Shown: positions 1-8,069 of the stretch, piece by piece
Position numbering within the stretch: the first letter of the stretch is position 1
Layout: every line of letters starts with the position of its first letter
Origin: JACCYJ01 sp038198775
GTDB taxonomy: Bacteria > Actinomycetota > Actinomycetes > Propionibacteriales > Nocardioidaceae
DNA length: 64,000 bases
Reading direction: 5' to 3'
Assembly (NCBI GenBank): GCA_038198775.1
Contig: JBBPZV010000034.1
Location: 62,001 to 126,000 of the forward strand
Notes under the pieces: generated by a model
Told to the model about the DNA's origin: nothing
What the model saw: the letters and a program-made list of their open reading frames with translations, nothing else
Databases searched by the model: none
Position numbers and translations under genes: made by a program

Positions 1-141
1 GCGGGGTACGTGCTGCTTCCACGCCCGGGAGAGGACGGGCCGCCGGCGTGGTACCGGGTGGACGCCGAGCACGAGCCGCTGATGACCGAGCACGGGTTCG
101 CCCGGCGAGCGACCTATGTCGCGGACTACCTGCCGGCGTGA
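1..141 (+). CDS. C-terminal end of an unidentified protein (partial)
   Basis: An open frame runs from the first base of the window to a TGA stop at 139-141, giving the last 46 residues of a protein whose start lies outside. The visible piece has no recognisable motif; it ends in TYVADYLPA. Codon use is GC-rich and fits the neighbours. The function cannot be judged from this fragment. It converges on the TauE-family gene, with about 12 bases between them. Confidence 0.6.
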   Translation, partial: AGYVLLPRPGEDGPPAWYRVDAEHEPLMTEHGFARRATYVADYLPA

Positions 142-153
142 TCCATCGCCGCC

Positions 154-1047
154 CTACCGCGGCGCCGGCTGCGGGATCCGCCGCCCGTAGCGACGCGCGA
201 GCGCCCGCCACCCCAGCGTGCCCGCGCCGAGCGCGACGAGACCGGTGACCAGCGCAGCGATGGGATCGATCTGCAGCAGGTTGAGCCCGGTGATGAACAG
301 CAGGAAGACGATCCCGCGCCGCAGGACGGTCTGCGGTACCCGGTTGGCCACCTTGGACCCGAGCAGTATCCCCGGCGTCGCCCCGACTACCAACGGCAGC
401 AGCACACTCCAGTCCACTCCGGTGACCAGCACATGACTCACCGCCGCGGCCAGCACGAGCGGCACCGCCTGCAACAGGTCGGTGCCGACCAGCCGTACCG
501 CCTGCAGGCCCGGATAAAGCAGCAGTAGCGTGACCATGATCACCGAGCCGGAGCCGACCGAGGTCAGGCCGACCAGCAGGCCGCCGACCGCTCCGACCGC
601 GACGGTCGGCAACGGCCGGATCCGTGGATCCTCGGAGTGTTGGGAGCCGCGCTGCTTGTCCCGCAGCGTGAGGAAGAGCCGCAGGACATAGGTCGCGGCG
701 GCGATCAGCAGGGCGACACCGATCGCGTACTTGACGAAGGCCTGCTGTTGGTCGTTGGTCCCCACGGCCGCGACGACGAACGCCCCGGCGAACGCAAAGG
801 GTACCGATCCCAGGCCGAGCCACATCGCGAGCCGCAGGTTGGGCGACCCCTGTCGCCAGTGAACTCCGGCGCCGACCGACTTGTACAGCGCGGCCGCCAC
901 CAGGTCGTTGGCGATGGCGACCGTCGGGTCGACGCGCAAGAAGATGAGCGCCGGGGTCATCAGCGCTCCGCCCCCCATGCCGGTCATCCCGACGACCGTC
1001 CCGATCAGCAGGGCCGCCAACGCGATGAGGACCGTGGTTGTGTCCAT
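154..1047 (-). CDS. TauE/SafE (DUF81) family membrane transporter
   Basis: A 297-residue polytopic membrane protein. The N-terminus carries the family signature GMTGMGGGALMTPALI (about residues 20-35), and a second glycine-rich repeat, GLLVGLTSVGSGSVIM, lies near residue 155. That two-fold repeat is typical of TauE/SafE permeases, which are thought to export sulfite, sulfoacetate or related anions. About eight hydrophobic segments are visible. The ATG has an AAGG ribosome site just upstream. No sulfur-metabolism gene is nearby, so the substrate is not predictable. Confidence 0.85.
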   Translation of the reverse strand: MDTTTVLIALAALLIGTVVGMTGMGGGALMTPALIFLRVDPTVAIANDLVAAALYKSVGAGVHWRQGSPNLRLAMWLGLGSVPFAFAGAFVVAAVGTNDQQQAFVKYAIGVALLIAAATYVLRLFLTLRDKQRGSQHSEDPRIRPLPTVAVGAVGGLLVGLTSVGSGSVIMVTLLLLYPGLQAVRLVGTDLLQAVPLVLAAAVSHVLVTGVDWSVLLPLVVGATPGILLGSKVANRVPQTVLRRGIVFLLFITGLNLLQIDPIAALVTGLVALGAGTLGWRALARRYGRRIPQPAPR

Positions 1048-1155
1048 GCCACCCTTGTTTCATCCGAGCCAAGCCTACTAAGTCGATCAGAAGGATAGAC
1101 AATAGTTCGAGGCTTGTCATCGGATCGGCCAGGTTCGGCGTGGCGCGGCCCTGGG

Positions 1156-1578
1156 CTAGGACTTGCGCGCCCGGCGCGTCAACTTGTCGTTGACCCTCTG
1201 GAGTGCCTTGACCAGCTCGTCCTTGGTCATCTTGGAGCGCCCGGAGACGTCGAGCCGGCGAGCCTGGTCCATCAGCTCCTGCTTCGAGGCGTTCGCGTCC
1301 ACGCCACCGGCGGTCTTCGCCTTGGTGCCCCGTCCCCCGGCCGCCTTGGCGTCCGACGGCCCCTTGCCCTTCTTGCGCTCCCAGCGGTCGCCGACCTTCT
1401 TGTAGGAGTGTTTGAGTGCCGAGTACGCGACCCGGTGTGCGCGCTCGCCCTCCCCGTACTCGTCGACCGCGGAGTCGTGCGCCTTGGCGAAGGTGCGCTG
1501 CGCCTTCTTCCCCGAACGCTGCAGCGTGCTGGGCAGCTCCCGCTTCTTCGGCTTGCCGCTCTTGGAGGTTTTCGGCAT
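1156..1578 (-). CDS. ChaB-domain protein with lysine-rich linker
   Basis: A 140-residue basic protein. Residues of about 12-65 match the ChaB fold (LPSTLQRSGKKAQRTFAKAH and the following HRVAYSALKHSY). A glycine/lysine-rich linker follows, then a C-terminal helical piece (KQELMDQARRLDVSGRSKMT) that resembles the Rho N-terminal/SAP-like module. ChaB was named after an E. coli cation transport regulator, but in actinobacteria its role is unknown and nucleic-acid binding is plausible from the charge. The ATG at 1578 is preferred to an in-frame GTG nine bases upstream because AAGGGG lies eight bases before the ATG and would overlap the GTG. Confidence 0.75.
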   Translation of the reverse strand: MPKTSKSGKPKKRELPSTLQRSGKKAQRTFAKAHDSAVDEYGEGERAHRVAYSALKHSYKKVGDRWERKKGKGPSDAKAAGGRGTKAKTAGGVDANASKQELMDQARRLDVSGRSKMTKDELVKALQRVNDKLTRRARKS

Positions 1579-1587
1579 CGAGACCAC

Positions 1588-1947
1588 CCCTTGCCCGCCG
1601 TTTGTGTGAGGACCTGTCTTGGCCGAGCGATACCCGAGAGTCGGTCAAGGCAAACGGTCGGCTCGCTCGAGCGGTAGGCCCGCGGGGGACAGCTGAGTCG
1701 GTGTGGGCGCAACAGGGGTTGAACCTGTGACCGCCTGCTTGTAAGTGCGATCGGGTGGGTCGGCATCTCCCCAGGTCAGAGGGCATCTTTGCAGGTCGAG
1801 GGCTGATTTGGTGCGAGGCGCAGTGAGGCCCGGACAGCCCTAGACCACGCCGTACATGTGGTCTCTACGTGGTCGCCTACGCCGACAAACGCGAGCCTCC
1901 GGTCCGGGGCACCGGCTGAGCCGGTCTGCTCAGGCGGATACCTATGG
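1588..1947. other. Intergenic region holding the left attachment site
   Basis: About 360 bases without a convincing gene between the ChaB-domain gene and the methyltransferase gene. It holds the displaced tRNA-Val 3' fragment (1704-1745) that marks the left end of the element. Only short GC-rich frames are open. I see no strong terminator or promoter. Confidence 0.6.
1704..1745 (-). repeat. Left attachment site: displaced 3' part of tRNA-Val
   Basis: These 42 bases match the 3' part of the intact tRNA-Val gene at 13220-13261 with three mismatches. The stretch 1721-1745 is an exact 25-base copy of 13237-13261 (anticodon arm to T arm). Beyond position 1745 the similarity ends. The mismatches fall in the T loop, which here reads TTCAACC on the tRNA strand, still a valid T loop. 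That suggests this is the original host 3' half, pushed away by integration. Confidence 0.88.
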
Positions 1948-3663
1948 TCAGTTTGAATCCAAGTCAAGCGGTAGTTGGCTGTCGGGTGTCTCGCGGCGTT
2001 GAGCCTGGAAGTACGGCAGCAGGGTCGGCGGCAGTTTCGGCCATCGCCCGTTCAATATGTCCTCCACGGTGATGATCTGAATGCGGGGATACTCACGTCC
2101 GTCGCCCGGATGCCTGTAGACACCGGACGTGTTCGCCACCTCACGCATCGCCTTCGTCGGCGGCTTCATCGTCGCGAAGACGCCCATCGCCGCGTTGTTG
2201 CCCTGCACGGTGCCGAGCAGAGCCTGCACATGGCCGGGGTTGGTTCCTCCGCCTTTGACTGAGATCAACACGCGGTCAGACTCGCCGCGTGCCCCGATCA
2301 CGATCCGGATCACGCCGTCGATTCCCTTGTCCCCGACCTGCTTCTCGTTCGGCTGTCCGTCCAGCGCCATCACACACCAACGCTCGAACTCAAACGGCGA
2401 CCGCTCAAACAGGTGACGAGCACCCTCGATGTCCTGCGGGATACCAAGGATCTCGTACGTGTCCCCAATCTGCTCCCCGTAGGTGTGGCGCAGACGAGCG
2501 TCGATCAGGTCGACCGCCAGAGTGGTCACGTCGATCCCGATCCAGCGGCGGCCCAGCTTCTGCGCGGCGTCCACGGTCGTGCCACAGCCGCAGAAAGGGT
2601 CGAGCACCACATCACCGGGGTTGCTGCTGACCGCGACGATCCGCTCCATGAGCGCCAACGGCTTCTGCGTGGGGTAGCCGAGGCGCTCGGCCGCCTTCGC
2701 CCCGATGGGCGAGATGTCGGTCCACACGTCCTGAGGCGAGATGCCCGGCATCTCGTCGGCGAAGAGCATCACCCTTGGCTGGCCGGTGGAGCGGTGGATC
2801 AAGCGTCCCTCGGCCACGAATTGCCGGAGGTTCCCTTTCGAGTAGGCCCAGTACCGGTTCTTGTAGGGAGTGACGCCGAGATACTCCCAGCCGACGACCG
2901 GCGCTTGATGCTCGTCGTCTAAGTCTGCGATCCACCGCTCGCCGGGCTTGCGCTTCACTCGCCAGATGTAACTCGTGTCGCCGCCGGGCTTCGCGGCGGT
3001 GAGGTCACCCTCCTTGTATAGCCGACCGTCCGGGGCGATGTGCCGGTACTCGTTTGTCAGGTAGTCCGAACCGTAAACGGTGAAGTAGGCATTCCAAGCG
3101 ACCGTCTTATCCTTGCCGTAGAAGAGCAGGACGTCATGTATGGAGCCGTATGCCGCGCGGCCCTGCTTGGCGTCGCTGTGGGCGCTGGTCCGCTTCCAAA
3201 TCACCTCCGAGCGGAAGTTCTCCGGCCCGAATATCGCGTCCAACAACACCTTGAGGTAGTGGCTGGCGGTCGGGTCGCAGTGGAGATACAGGCTTCCGGT
3301 GCGCTTCAGCACCCGCCGGAGCTCGACAAGCCGAGCCGTCATCATCACCAAGTAGGCCAAAACGTCGTTGTCGCCGAGGAGCCGCCGCATGGCTTCCAGG
3401 GCGTCCTTGACCTTGTTCGGCGTACTCGATGCGCTCAGTAGATCGAGGTAGAGCGCCTGGACGTCCTGGCTCCATGTCCACGTGTCGTCGAAGGCTTCGA
3501 TCTGAGCCTGCGCCCCGCCACCTGACTGCTCCTTGAACAGCACCGAGTAGTTTCGTTTCGAGTTGAACGGCGGGTCGAGGTACACCAGGTCGACCGACTC
3601 CGACGCGATGTTTTCGCGGAGCACGTCGAGGTTGTCGCCGTAGAACAAGCGGTTGAGAGCCAC
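1948..3663 (-). CDS. DNA methyltransferase fused to a Mrr-like nuclease domain
   Basis: A 571-residue protein if it starts at the GTG at 3663, which has AAGG eight bases upstream and begins just before the conserved RLFYGDNLDVL. An in-frame start at 3756 would add 31 unlikely residues. Motif IV (DPPF, residues 30-33) precedes YPTQKP (330-335) and the SAM-binding motif I (DPFCGCGTT, from 355), the beta-class order of N4-cytosine/N6-adenine methyltransferases. After the methyltransferase part, residues of about 444-472 show GDKGIDG then VLISVKGG, the spaced D...VK pattern of a Mrr-type PD-(D/E)XK nuclease. Modification and cleavage may therefore sit in one chain. It is the leftmost gene of the element. 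Confidence 0.85.
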   Translation of the reverse strand: MALNRLFYGDNLDVLRENIASESVDLVYLDPPFNSKRNYSVLFKEQSGGGAQAQIEAFDDTWTWSQDVQALYLDLLSASSTPNKVKDALEAMRRLLGDNDVLAYLVMMTARLVELRRVLKRTGSLYLHCDPTASHYLKVLLDAIFGPENFRSEVIWKRTSAHSDAKQGRAAYGSIHDVLLFYGKDKTVAWNAYFTVYGSDYLTNEYRHIAPDGRLYKEGDLTAAKPGGDTSYIWRVKRKPGERWIADLDDEHQAPVVGWEYLGVTPYKNRYWAYSKGNLRQFVAEGRLIHRSTGQPRVMLFADEMPGISPQDVWTDISPIGAKAAERLGYPTQKPLALMERIVAVSSNPGDVVLDPFCGCGTTVDAAQKLGRRWIGIDVTTLAVDLIDARLRHTYGEQIGDTYEILGIPQDIEGARHLFERSPFEFERWCVMALDGQPNEKQVGDKGIDGVIRIVIGARGESDRVLISVKGGGTNPGHVQALLGTVQGNNAAMGVFATMKPPTKAMREVANTSGVYRHPGDGREYPRIQIITVEDILNGRWPKLPPTLLPYFQAQRRETPDSQLPLDLDSN

Positions 3664-3771
3664 CCCGATGACCTTAGTCGCGACCAGCGGCTGAGTACGG
3701 GACACCGACGCACCAGGCGGGGCCGATCTTCTGTGTACTAGTCCCCACGGACACAACCGAAGGGACGCGTC

Positions 3772-3966
3772 ATGCGCAGGACACCCCAGGTCATTTACCG
3801 CGACGGCTACAGCCTCGGGCAGCTCGCTCAGCAGTGGGGCGAGACGACCTACTTCGTCCGAGGGCTAGTCAAGCGAGGCCTACTGCACCCGAACGAACGA
3901 GGCGTGGTGACGATCGCCGAGCTGGACCGCTTCTACAAGGAGTCAGGCGAGCTGCTGCACGTCTGA
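3772..3966 (+). CDS. Small helix-turn-helix protein
   Basis: A 64-residue protein with a strong ribosome site (AAGGGA six bases before the ATG). Residues of about 12-40 (YSLGQLAQQWGETTYFVRGL) look like a MerR/excisionase-type winged helix-turn-helix, and TIAELDRFYKESGE resembles its second helix and wing. It is divergent from the methyltransferase gene, with about 108 bases between starts, so it may control that gene or assist excision. A family assignment beyond this is not possible by eye. Confidence 0.65.
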   Translation: MRRTPQVIYRDGYSLGQLAQQWGETTYFVRGLVKRGLLHPNERGVVTIAELDRFYKESGELLHV

Positions 3967-3987
3967 GCTGGCCTCGGCCACGCCAGC
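3967..3987 (+). terminator. Stem-loop after the small HTH gene
   Basis: GCTGGC (3967-3972) and GCCAGC (3982-3987) form a perfect six-base stem immediately after the TGA at 3964-3966. There is no U-run. It may act as a weak terminator or 3'-end stabiliser. Confidence 0.4.
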
Positions 3988-4235
3988 CGACGGTCGGAAT
4001 CATGCTGGCCTGCGCTGACCAACGCATGCGTGCGCTGGCGACCGCGTACGCGACCACGCCTGCCCCGTCTCCTAGGTAGATGACGCGCGGACCGCTGCCT
4101 CCGCGAGCCCGCGAGCCCGCGAGCCAGGGGGCACATCGGCTCTGGCCTGCGCTTCTGAACTTCTGGCGCGATGTTCTGCAGGCTGCCTGCCACCACACAC
4201 CGCGACCCCCGCGGGGTCCGACCAAAGGAGCAGGC

Positions 4236-4661
4236 ATGACCACGACCAAGACGCCAGCCGCTGAGAAGAAGGCGGCACCGGCCAAGCCAGCGAAGGCGCA
4301 GCCTCGCAAGGCAGCCACCCCCGCACCGGCCCAGACCGCCACGTTGGCCCAGGCTGCGGCAGCGGGCACCGTCCGGTTCTACCGGCAGCGCCGCAACGGC
4401 ACCATGCGGAACCTGACCTACCTCGCGCCGGGCACCACTGACCGCGCCCAGGCCGAGACGGTGACCAAGCGCCGGGAAGCTGGCGAGACCATCCAGGCCA
4501 TCGCAAACGACCTCAAGGTCAGCGTCGCCACGGTGCGGCGGATGGAGGCCGGGCTGGTGCTGGCCCAGCAGGTGGAAGCCGGCGACCACGACGGCAAGTG
4601 GAACGGCGAGGACGCCCGCGTCATCGTGGGGAAGGTGGGAGAGGAGGACCAAGCCGCCTGA
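4236..4661 (+). CDS. Hypothetical protein, Ala/Lys/Pro-rich N-terminus plus HTH
   Basis: A 141-residue protein. The ATG at 4236 follows an excellent AAAGGAG site; longer upstream starts in the same frame have none. Residues 1-40 are an alanine-, lysine- and proline-rich tail of histone-like composition. Residues of about 85-105 (IQAIANDLKVSVATVRRMEAG) look like a resolvase/Hin-type helix-turn-helix. The combination suggests a DNA-binding protein. It precedes the Mrr gene on the same strand and may share its transcript. Confidence 0.65.
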   Translation: MTTTKTPAAEKKAAPAKPAKAQPRKAATPAPAQTATLAQAAAAGTVRFYRQRRNGTMRNLTYLAPGTTDRAQAETVTKRREAGETIQAIANDLKVSVATVRRMEAGLVLAQQVEAGDHDGKWNGEDARVIVGKVGEEDQAA

Positions 4662-4709
4662 CCCTCACCCCACTCGACCGGGCTGGCCTACGGGCTGGCC
4701 CGGTCGCCT

Positions 4710-4724
4710 GACGTACGGGGCCGA
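4710..4724 (+). repeat. 15-base repeat, copy 1
   Basis: GACGTACGGGGCCGA occurs here, in front of the Mrr gene, and again at 5801-5815 behind it, so the pair brackets the nuclease gene. It is short and could be coincidental in GC-rich DNA. Confidence 0.4.
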
Positions 4725-4783
4725 CTCTCAAGGTGTGGGCCGAGAAGGGCTGTGGATGGGGAGCGGCCAGGGATACTGGGCGG

Positions 4784-5665
4784 GTGACCGAACTGCCGCA
4801 GTACCACCAGCTCCTCTGGCCGGCGATGCTCGCGGTCTCTGAGCTCGGGGGTTCGTCCTCCATCAGCGAGATGGTAGAGACGGTCGTCAAGAGAGAGAGC
4901 TTCACCGACGAACAGCAGGCGGTCCTGCATAACGACGGTCCGGAAACTGAGATCGCTTATCGGCTTGCCTGGGCGCGTACCTACCTCAAAGGGATGGGCC
5001 TGCTAACCAACAGTGCGCGGGGAGTATGGATTCTGACCGACGACGGCGCGGCACTAATGACCGACCCTTCGCTCAAAAACGAGCAGCGGCGGGAGCGGGT
5101 TCACCGGCTTTGGTCTGAGCATCTGACCGCGCTGCGGCGGGACCGCAAGAGAAAGCCTCGACAGCCTGAGGGCACGGATGAAGCTCAATCGTCAGATGAG
5201 CCAGGCTGGAAAGAGCAACTTCTTGAGTCCCTTATGGAGATGAAGCCAGACGGGTTCGAGCGTTTAGCGAAAAGACTGCTCCGTGAGGCGGACTTCGGCA
5301 GTGTGAACGTCACCGGCCGGAGCGGTGACGGCGGCATCGACGGTCTGGGGGTCTATCGCTTAGGTCTGGTGAGCTTCCCCGTGTTCTTCCAGTGCAAACG
5401 CTACCGGGGCAGTGTCGGCCCAGGCGCAGTTCGCGACTTCCGCGGTGCTATGGCGGGTCGTGGAGACAAGGGATTACTCATCACGACCGGCGGGTTCACT
5501 GCAGACGCCAAGAAGGAAGCCACTCGCGACGGAGCTCCCGCCATCGACCTCATCGACGGTGACCGTCTCTGCGAGTTGCTCAAGCGATACGAGCTCGGGG
5601 TGAAGACTGAAACCCGGACGGTCGAAGACGTTCGGATCGAGCGGCACTTCTTCGCTGACATCTGA
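4784..5665 (+). CDS. mrr: Mrr-type restriction endonuclease
   Basis: A 293-residue protein. The GTG at 4784 is chosen because the family's N-terminal winged-helix domain starts there (LPQYHQLLWPAML). Residues 1-95 form the Mrr N-terminal domain. After a charged linker, the catalytic Mrr_cat domain has GDGGID at 181-186 and QCKR at 203-206, the D...QxK active-site residues of PD-(D/E)XK nucleases. Mrr enzymes are type IV restriction nucleases that cut modified DNA. Here one lies within 1.2 kb of a methyltransferase-nuclease gene on the same element, which points to a defence cargo block. Confidence 0.9.
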   Translation: MTELPQYHQLLWPAMLAVSELGGSSSISEMVETVVKRESFTDEQQAVLHNDGPETEIAYRLAWARTYLKGMGLLTNSARGVWILTDDGAALMTDPSLKNEQRRERVHRLWSEHLTALRRDRKRKPRQPEGTDEAQSSDEPGWKEQLLESLMEMKPDGFERLAKRLLREADFGSVNVTGRSGDGGIDGLGVYRLGLVSFPVFFQCKRYRGSVGPGAVRDFRGAMAGRGDKGLLITTGGFTADAKKEATRDGAPAIDLIDGDRLCELLKRYELGVKTETRTVEDVRIERHFFADI

Positions 5666-6044
5666 GACACGCGCGGTTCGCCACCCCGCCCACCGGCGCC
5701 CGATGGTGACCTGTGCGGCCGAGCAGCCGTGCGTACAGCCGACGTAGACCGAAGAACAGGGCGCGGGCGGGCCGCTAGGCCGAGCGCCGGGCTTGTGGCC
5801 GACGTACGGGGCCGACCAGCAGCCCGCAGAGCCGACGTAGAGCGTGGAACGGGGCAGGGGTGGGCAGGCACACCGACCCCGCCGTCTTCATCGCCCCAGG
5901 GGCCGAGCATGGGGCCGTGTGGTCGCCTGCGTGGTCGAGCCGGTGGAGCTCGGGCCGCTGGCCCTGGTGAGGGCGCTCGTGACCTTCTGCCAGGCGAGCC
6001 GGTACGAGCGCGGACCACTTGCCCGACCGCCTCTTCGGAGGGTG
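5666..6044. other. Intergenic region with imperfect repeats
   Basis: About 380 bases between the converging Mrr and integrase genes. It contains two related stretches starting at about 5736 and 5832 that share AGCCGACGTAGA followed by GGAAC/AGAAC and a G-rich tail, plus the second copy of the 15-base repeat (5801-5815). No believable gene is seen. A replication or transfer origin is possible but unproven. Confidence 0.4.
5801..5815 (+). repeat. 15-base repeat, copy 2
   Basis: Exact second copy of the sequence at 4710-4724, placed downstream of the Mrr gene within the repeat-rich spacer. Confidence 0.4.
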
Positions 6045-7229
6045 TCAGCCTCCCGAGCTGCCGCGTAGCGGCGTGGGGACAGAGGACGGGGCCGGGGTGG
6101 CGTCCGCATACAGCCGGGCGAGGAGGTCCTGCGTCGTGGCGTCCTCGTCGTAGACGTGCGCGTACACGTTCATCGTGGTCACGATGGACGAGTGGCCCAT
6201 CCACTCCTTGAGGACGTGCGGTGGAACGCCCTGCTGGGCGCGCAAGCTGGCGAAGGTGTGCCGCAGGTCGTAGAACCGGACGCCGGTGATCCCAGCGGCG
6301 GTGCAGGCGTCCTTCCACTGACGCTTGTAGAAGTTCCCGTGTCGGAAGAACTGACCTTGGTCCGCGAACAGGTACGCGTCCGGCGGCAACCGCTTGGCCT
6401 GCACGCACGCCACGACCTCGGCCATGACCTCCTTCGGCACCGGCACCCGGCGACCCCGACTCTTCACCGTCTTGGGGATGCCAGCTTGCAACTCGCCGCG
6501 TACGTCCTCGACGGTCTCGTCGGCCTGCACCACGTTGCGCAAGGTGTCGAGGTTGCGCACCCGCAGGCCAGCCAGCTCGCCGGCTCGGAAGCCGGTCCAC
6601 AGGCCGAGCAGTCCGAACAGGCGGTACCGGCCAGCGGGTAGCTGGTCGATGATCCGATTGGCCTCCGCGACGGTGAGATGCCTGGCCCGGAAGGTCTTGT
6701 GCGCCGGACTGCGCAACTCGTCGCGCACGTCGTCAGCTGGACTGCGCTTGATGTAACCCTCCTTGACCGCGAAGCGCAGCACCGCACTGATGACGTTGAA
6801 GACCCGGTGCTCGGTTTCCTCGGTCAGCTCCTTGTCCCGCACCGCGCGCATCACCCGGCGCACGTCCTCGCGGGTGATGCTGCCGATCGCCCGCTTGTCC
6901 CACGGCGCGAGCCAGCGCACGAGGATGCCTTGATAGCTCTCCACGGTGCGAGCACGTAGCCGCACGCCGCGAGCTGCCAGCCATGCGTCGGCCACGGTGC
7001 GCCAGGGCAACCGCTCATCCTCGGGGCGCACGTACTGCCCGGTCTGGATGTCGCGTGCCGTCGCGGTCTGCCAACGCTTGGCCTCGTCAAGCGTGCGGAA
7101 CGTCTTGCCGCGCACGTCACCCGCCAGGTCGCGGTAACGGACCTCATAGCCGCGCAAGCTGCCGTCCTTGCGGTAGCGATATCGGATGCCCTGATTGCGG
7201 GGCACCGCCTTGGCGTTCTTCTTGGGCAT
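6045..7229 (-). CDS. int: Tyrosine recombinase (integrase)
   Basis: A 394-residue site-specific recombinase. It has an N-terminal AP2-like arm-binding domain (YRKDGSLRGYEVRYRD), a core-binding SAM-like domain (about 75-165) and a catalytic domain. Visible catalytic residues are Arg215 (TGFRAGE), a lysine near 253-256, Arg323 in YDLRHTF (the first box-II histidine is tyrosine, as in many relatives), His346 (MGHSS) and the nucleophile Tyr356 (NVYAH). GAGGAGG lies just before the ATG. It should integrate the element into tRNA-Val. It is 4.3 kb from the left att site and well away from the excisionase-like gene, whereas such genes usually lie next to an att site. Confidence 0.93.
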   Translation of the reverse strand: MPKKNAKAVPRNQGIRYRYRKDGSLRGYEVRYRDLAGDVRGKTFRTLDEAKRWQTATARDIQTGQYVRPEDERLPWRTVADAWLAARGVRLRARTVESYQGILVRWLAPWDKRAIGSITREDVRRVMRAVRDKELTEETEHRVFNVISAVLRFAVKEGYIKRSPADDVRDELRSPAHKTFRARHLTVAEANRIIDQLPAGRYRLFGLLGLWTGFRAGELAGLRVRNLDTLRNVVQADETVEDVRGELQAGIPKTVKSRGRRVPVPKEVMAEVVACVQAKRLPPDAYLFADQGQFFRHGNFYKRQWKDACTAAGITGVRFYDLRHTFASLRAQQGVPPHVLKEWMGHSSIVTTMNVYAHVYDEDATTQDLLARLYADATPAPSSVPTPLRGSSGG

Positions 7230-7543
7230 GGGTTCCTCCTCGAATCGGTGTTGGTGTGGTCGAGCGGGGCCACACCTACGGAGGCGGGCCAGGGATGGCT
7301 AGGCGTCCGGCGTTTCCATCTCGGGCGTGGGCAGAGATGGAGCCGGGGACCGGGCGGAATCGGCTGCCCAAGCCGAGGCGCTGATCGACGCTGGCCTGGG
7401 CCGACGCCGCACACAGCTCGCCGGCGACCACGCCATAGACCACGACCTGGGTGCTGGCAGGCCCGTGGCGGGCTGAATCGGCCAGCCTGGCCCCGTTGCC
7501 CCACATCGGCGCTGTTCGGCGCTCTGCGGGCCGACCCTGGCCG
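7230..7543. other. Intergenic region, nothing assigned
   Basis: About 314 bases upstream of the integrase. It should contain the integrase promoter, but I see no clear -10/-35 pair, repeat or gene here. Confidence 0.5.
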
Positions 7544-8053
7544 CTACCGGCCGAAGCCATCGGTGGTGTACCCGGTGCCGTACTGCGGCGGCGGTGGCCC
7601 TGGGTACGGGCCGTCGTGGGGAGGGAAGGCAGGCAGGGGATCGGGTTCCACCACTTCGCCATCAACGACGTCGTCGTCGTACCGGTTGCCAGGTGGCAGG
7701 TCCACCACTAGGCCTTCGATGTCTCGCTGCCAAGGCTTGATCACGATGTCTAGCTCCTGCTTGGTGCCGATGCCAGCGCGGTCAAGAATGTCCTTGGCGG
7801 CGGCGAGCTGCACGGAGTAAGGAACTGTCTTGTCGGTCATCAAGGAGACGAGCTTCGCGGCTGCCGGGTCGGTGGCTGCGAGCAGTCGCTCCTCGGCCCG
7901 GGCTCGCGCTGCCTTCGTCGCACCTCCATGCATACGACAGACCTCCTGGCCCTTCATCGGAGGGTTGTGACAACGCTCTCCAGAGCGCTTCGAAGTCGCC
8001 TTGCAAGTGGTCCTCGGGAGCAAGGCCCCCGACCGGTCTCGCCGCCTCGTCAT
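7544..8053 (-). CDS. HGG-motif protein, terminase-small-subunit-like
   Basis: A 169-residue protein with GAAGGAG before its ATG. The N-terminal third has the spacing CKATSKRSGERCHNPPM...CRMHGGATKAA: cysteines and a histidine that could bind zinc, followed by HGG. This pattern is found in proteins annotated as phage terminase small subunits or HGG-containing hypothetical proteins of actinobacterial phages. A helical middle (KLVSLMTDKTVPYSVQLAAAK) is followed by an acidic, proline-rich tail. No large terminase is present, so on this element it might redirect packaging or regulate. The functional call is an inference. Confidence 0.6.
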   Translation of the reverse strand: MTRRRDRSGALLPRTTCKATSKRSGERCHNPPMKGQEVCRMHGGATKAARARAEERLLAATDPAAAKLVSLMTDKTVPYSVQLAAAKDILDRAGIGTKQELDIVIKPWQRDIEGLVVDLPPGNRYDDDVVDGEVVEPDPLPAFPPHDGPYPGPPPPQYGTGYTTDGFGR

Positions 8054-8069
8054 TTCGCCAACTCCTTCT

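Noticed and set aside
1704..1745. A second tRNA-Val gene
   Set aside because: Only the 3' part is present; there is no D arm or 5' acceptor strand. It is better explained as a displaced attachment site.
4103..4125. Short tandem GCGAGCCC units as a possible iteron array
   Set aside because: Fewer than three full copies of an 8-base GC-rich unit; too short to mean anything.
5401..6600. A 399-codon minus-strand frame over the Mrr end, spacer and integrase end
   Set aside because: Arg/Pro/Gly-rich translation with no domain, crossing two real genes. It looks like a product of high GC content.
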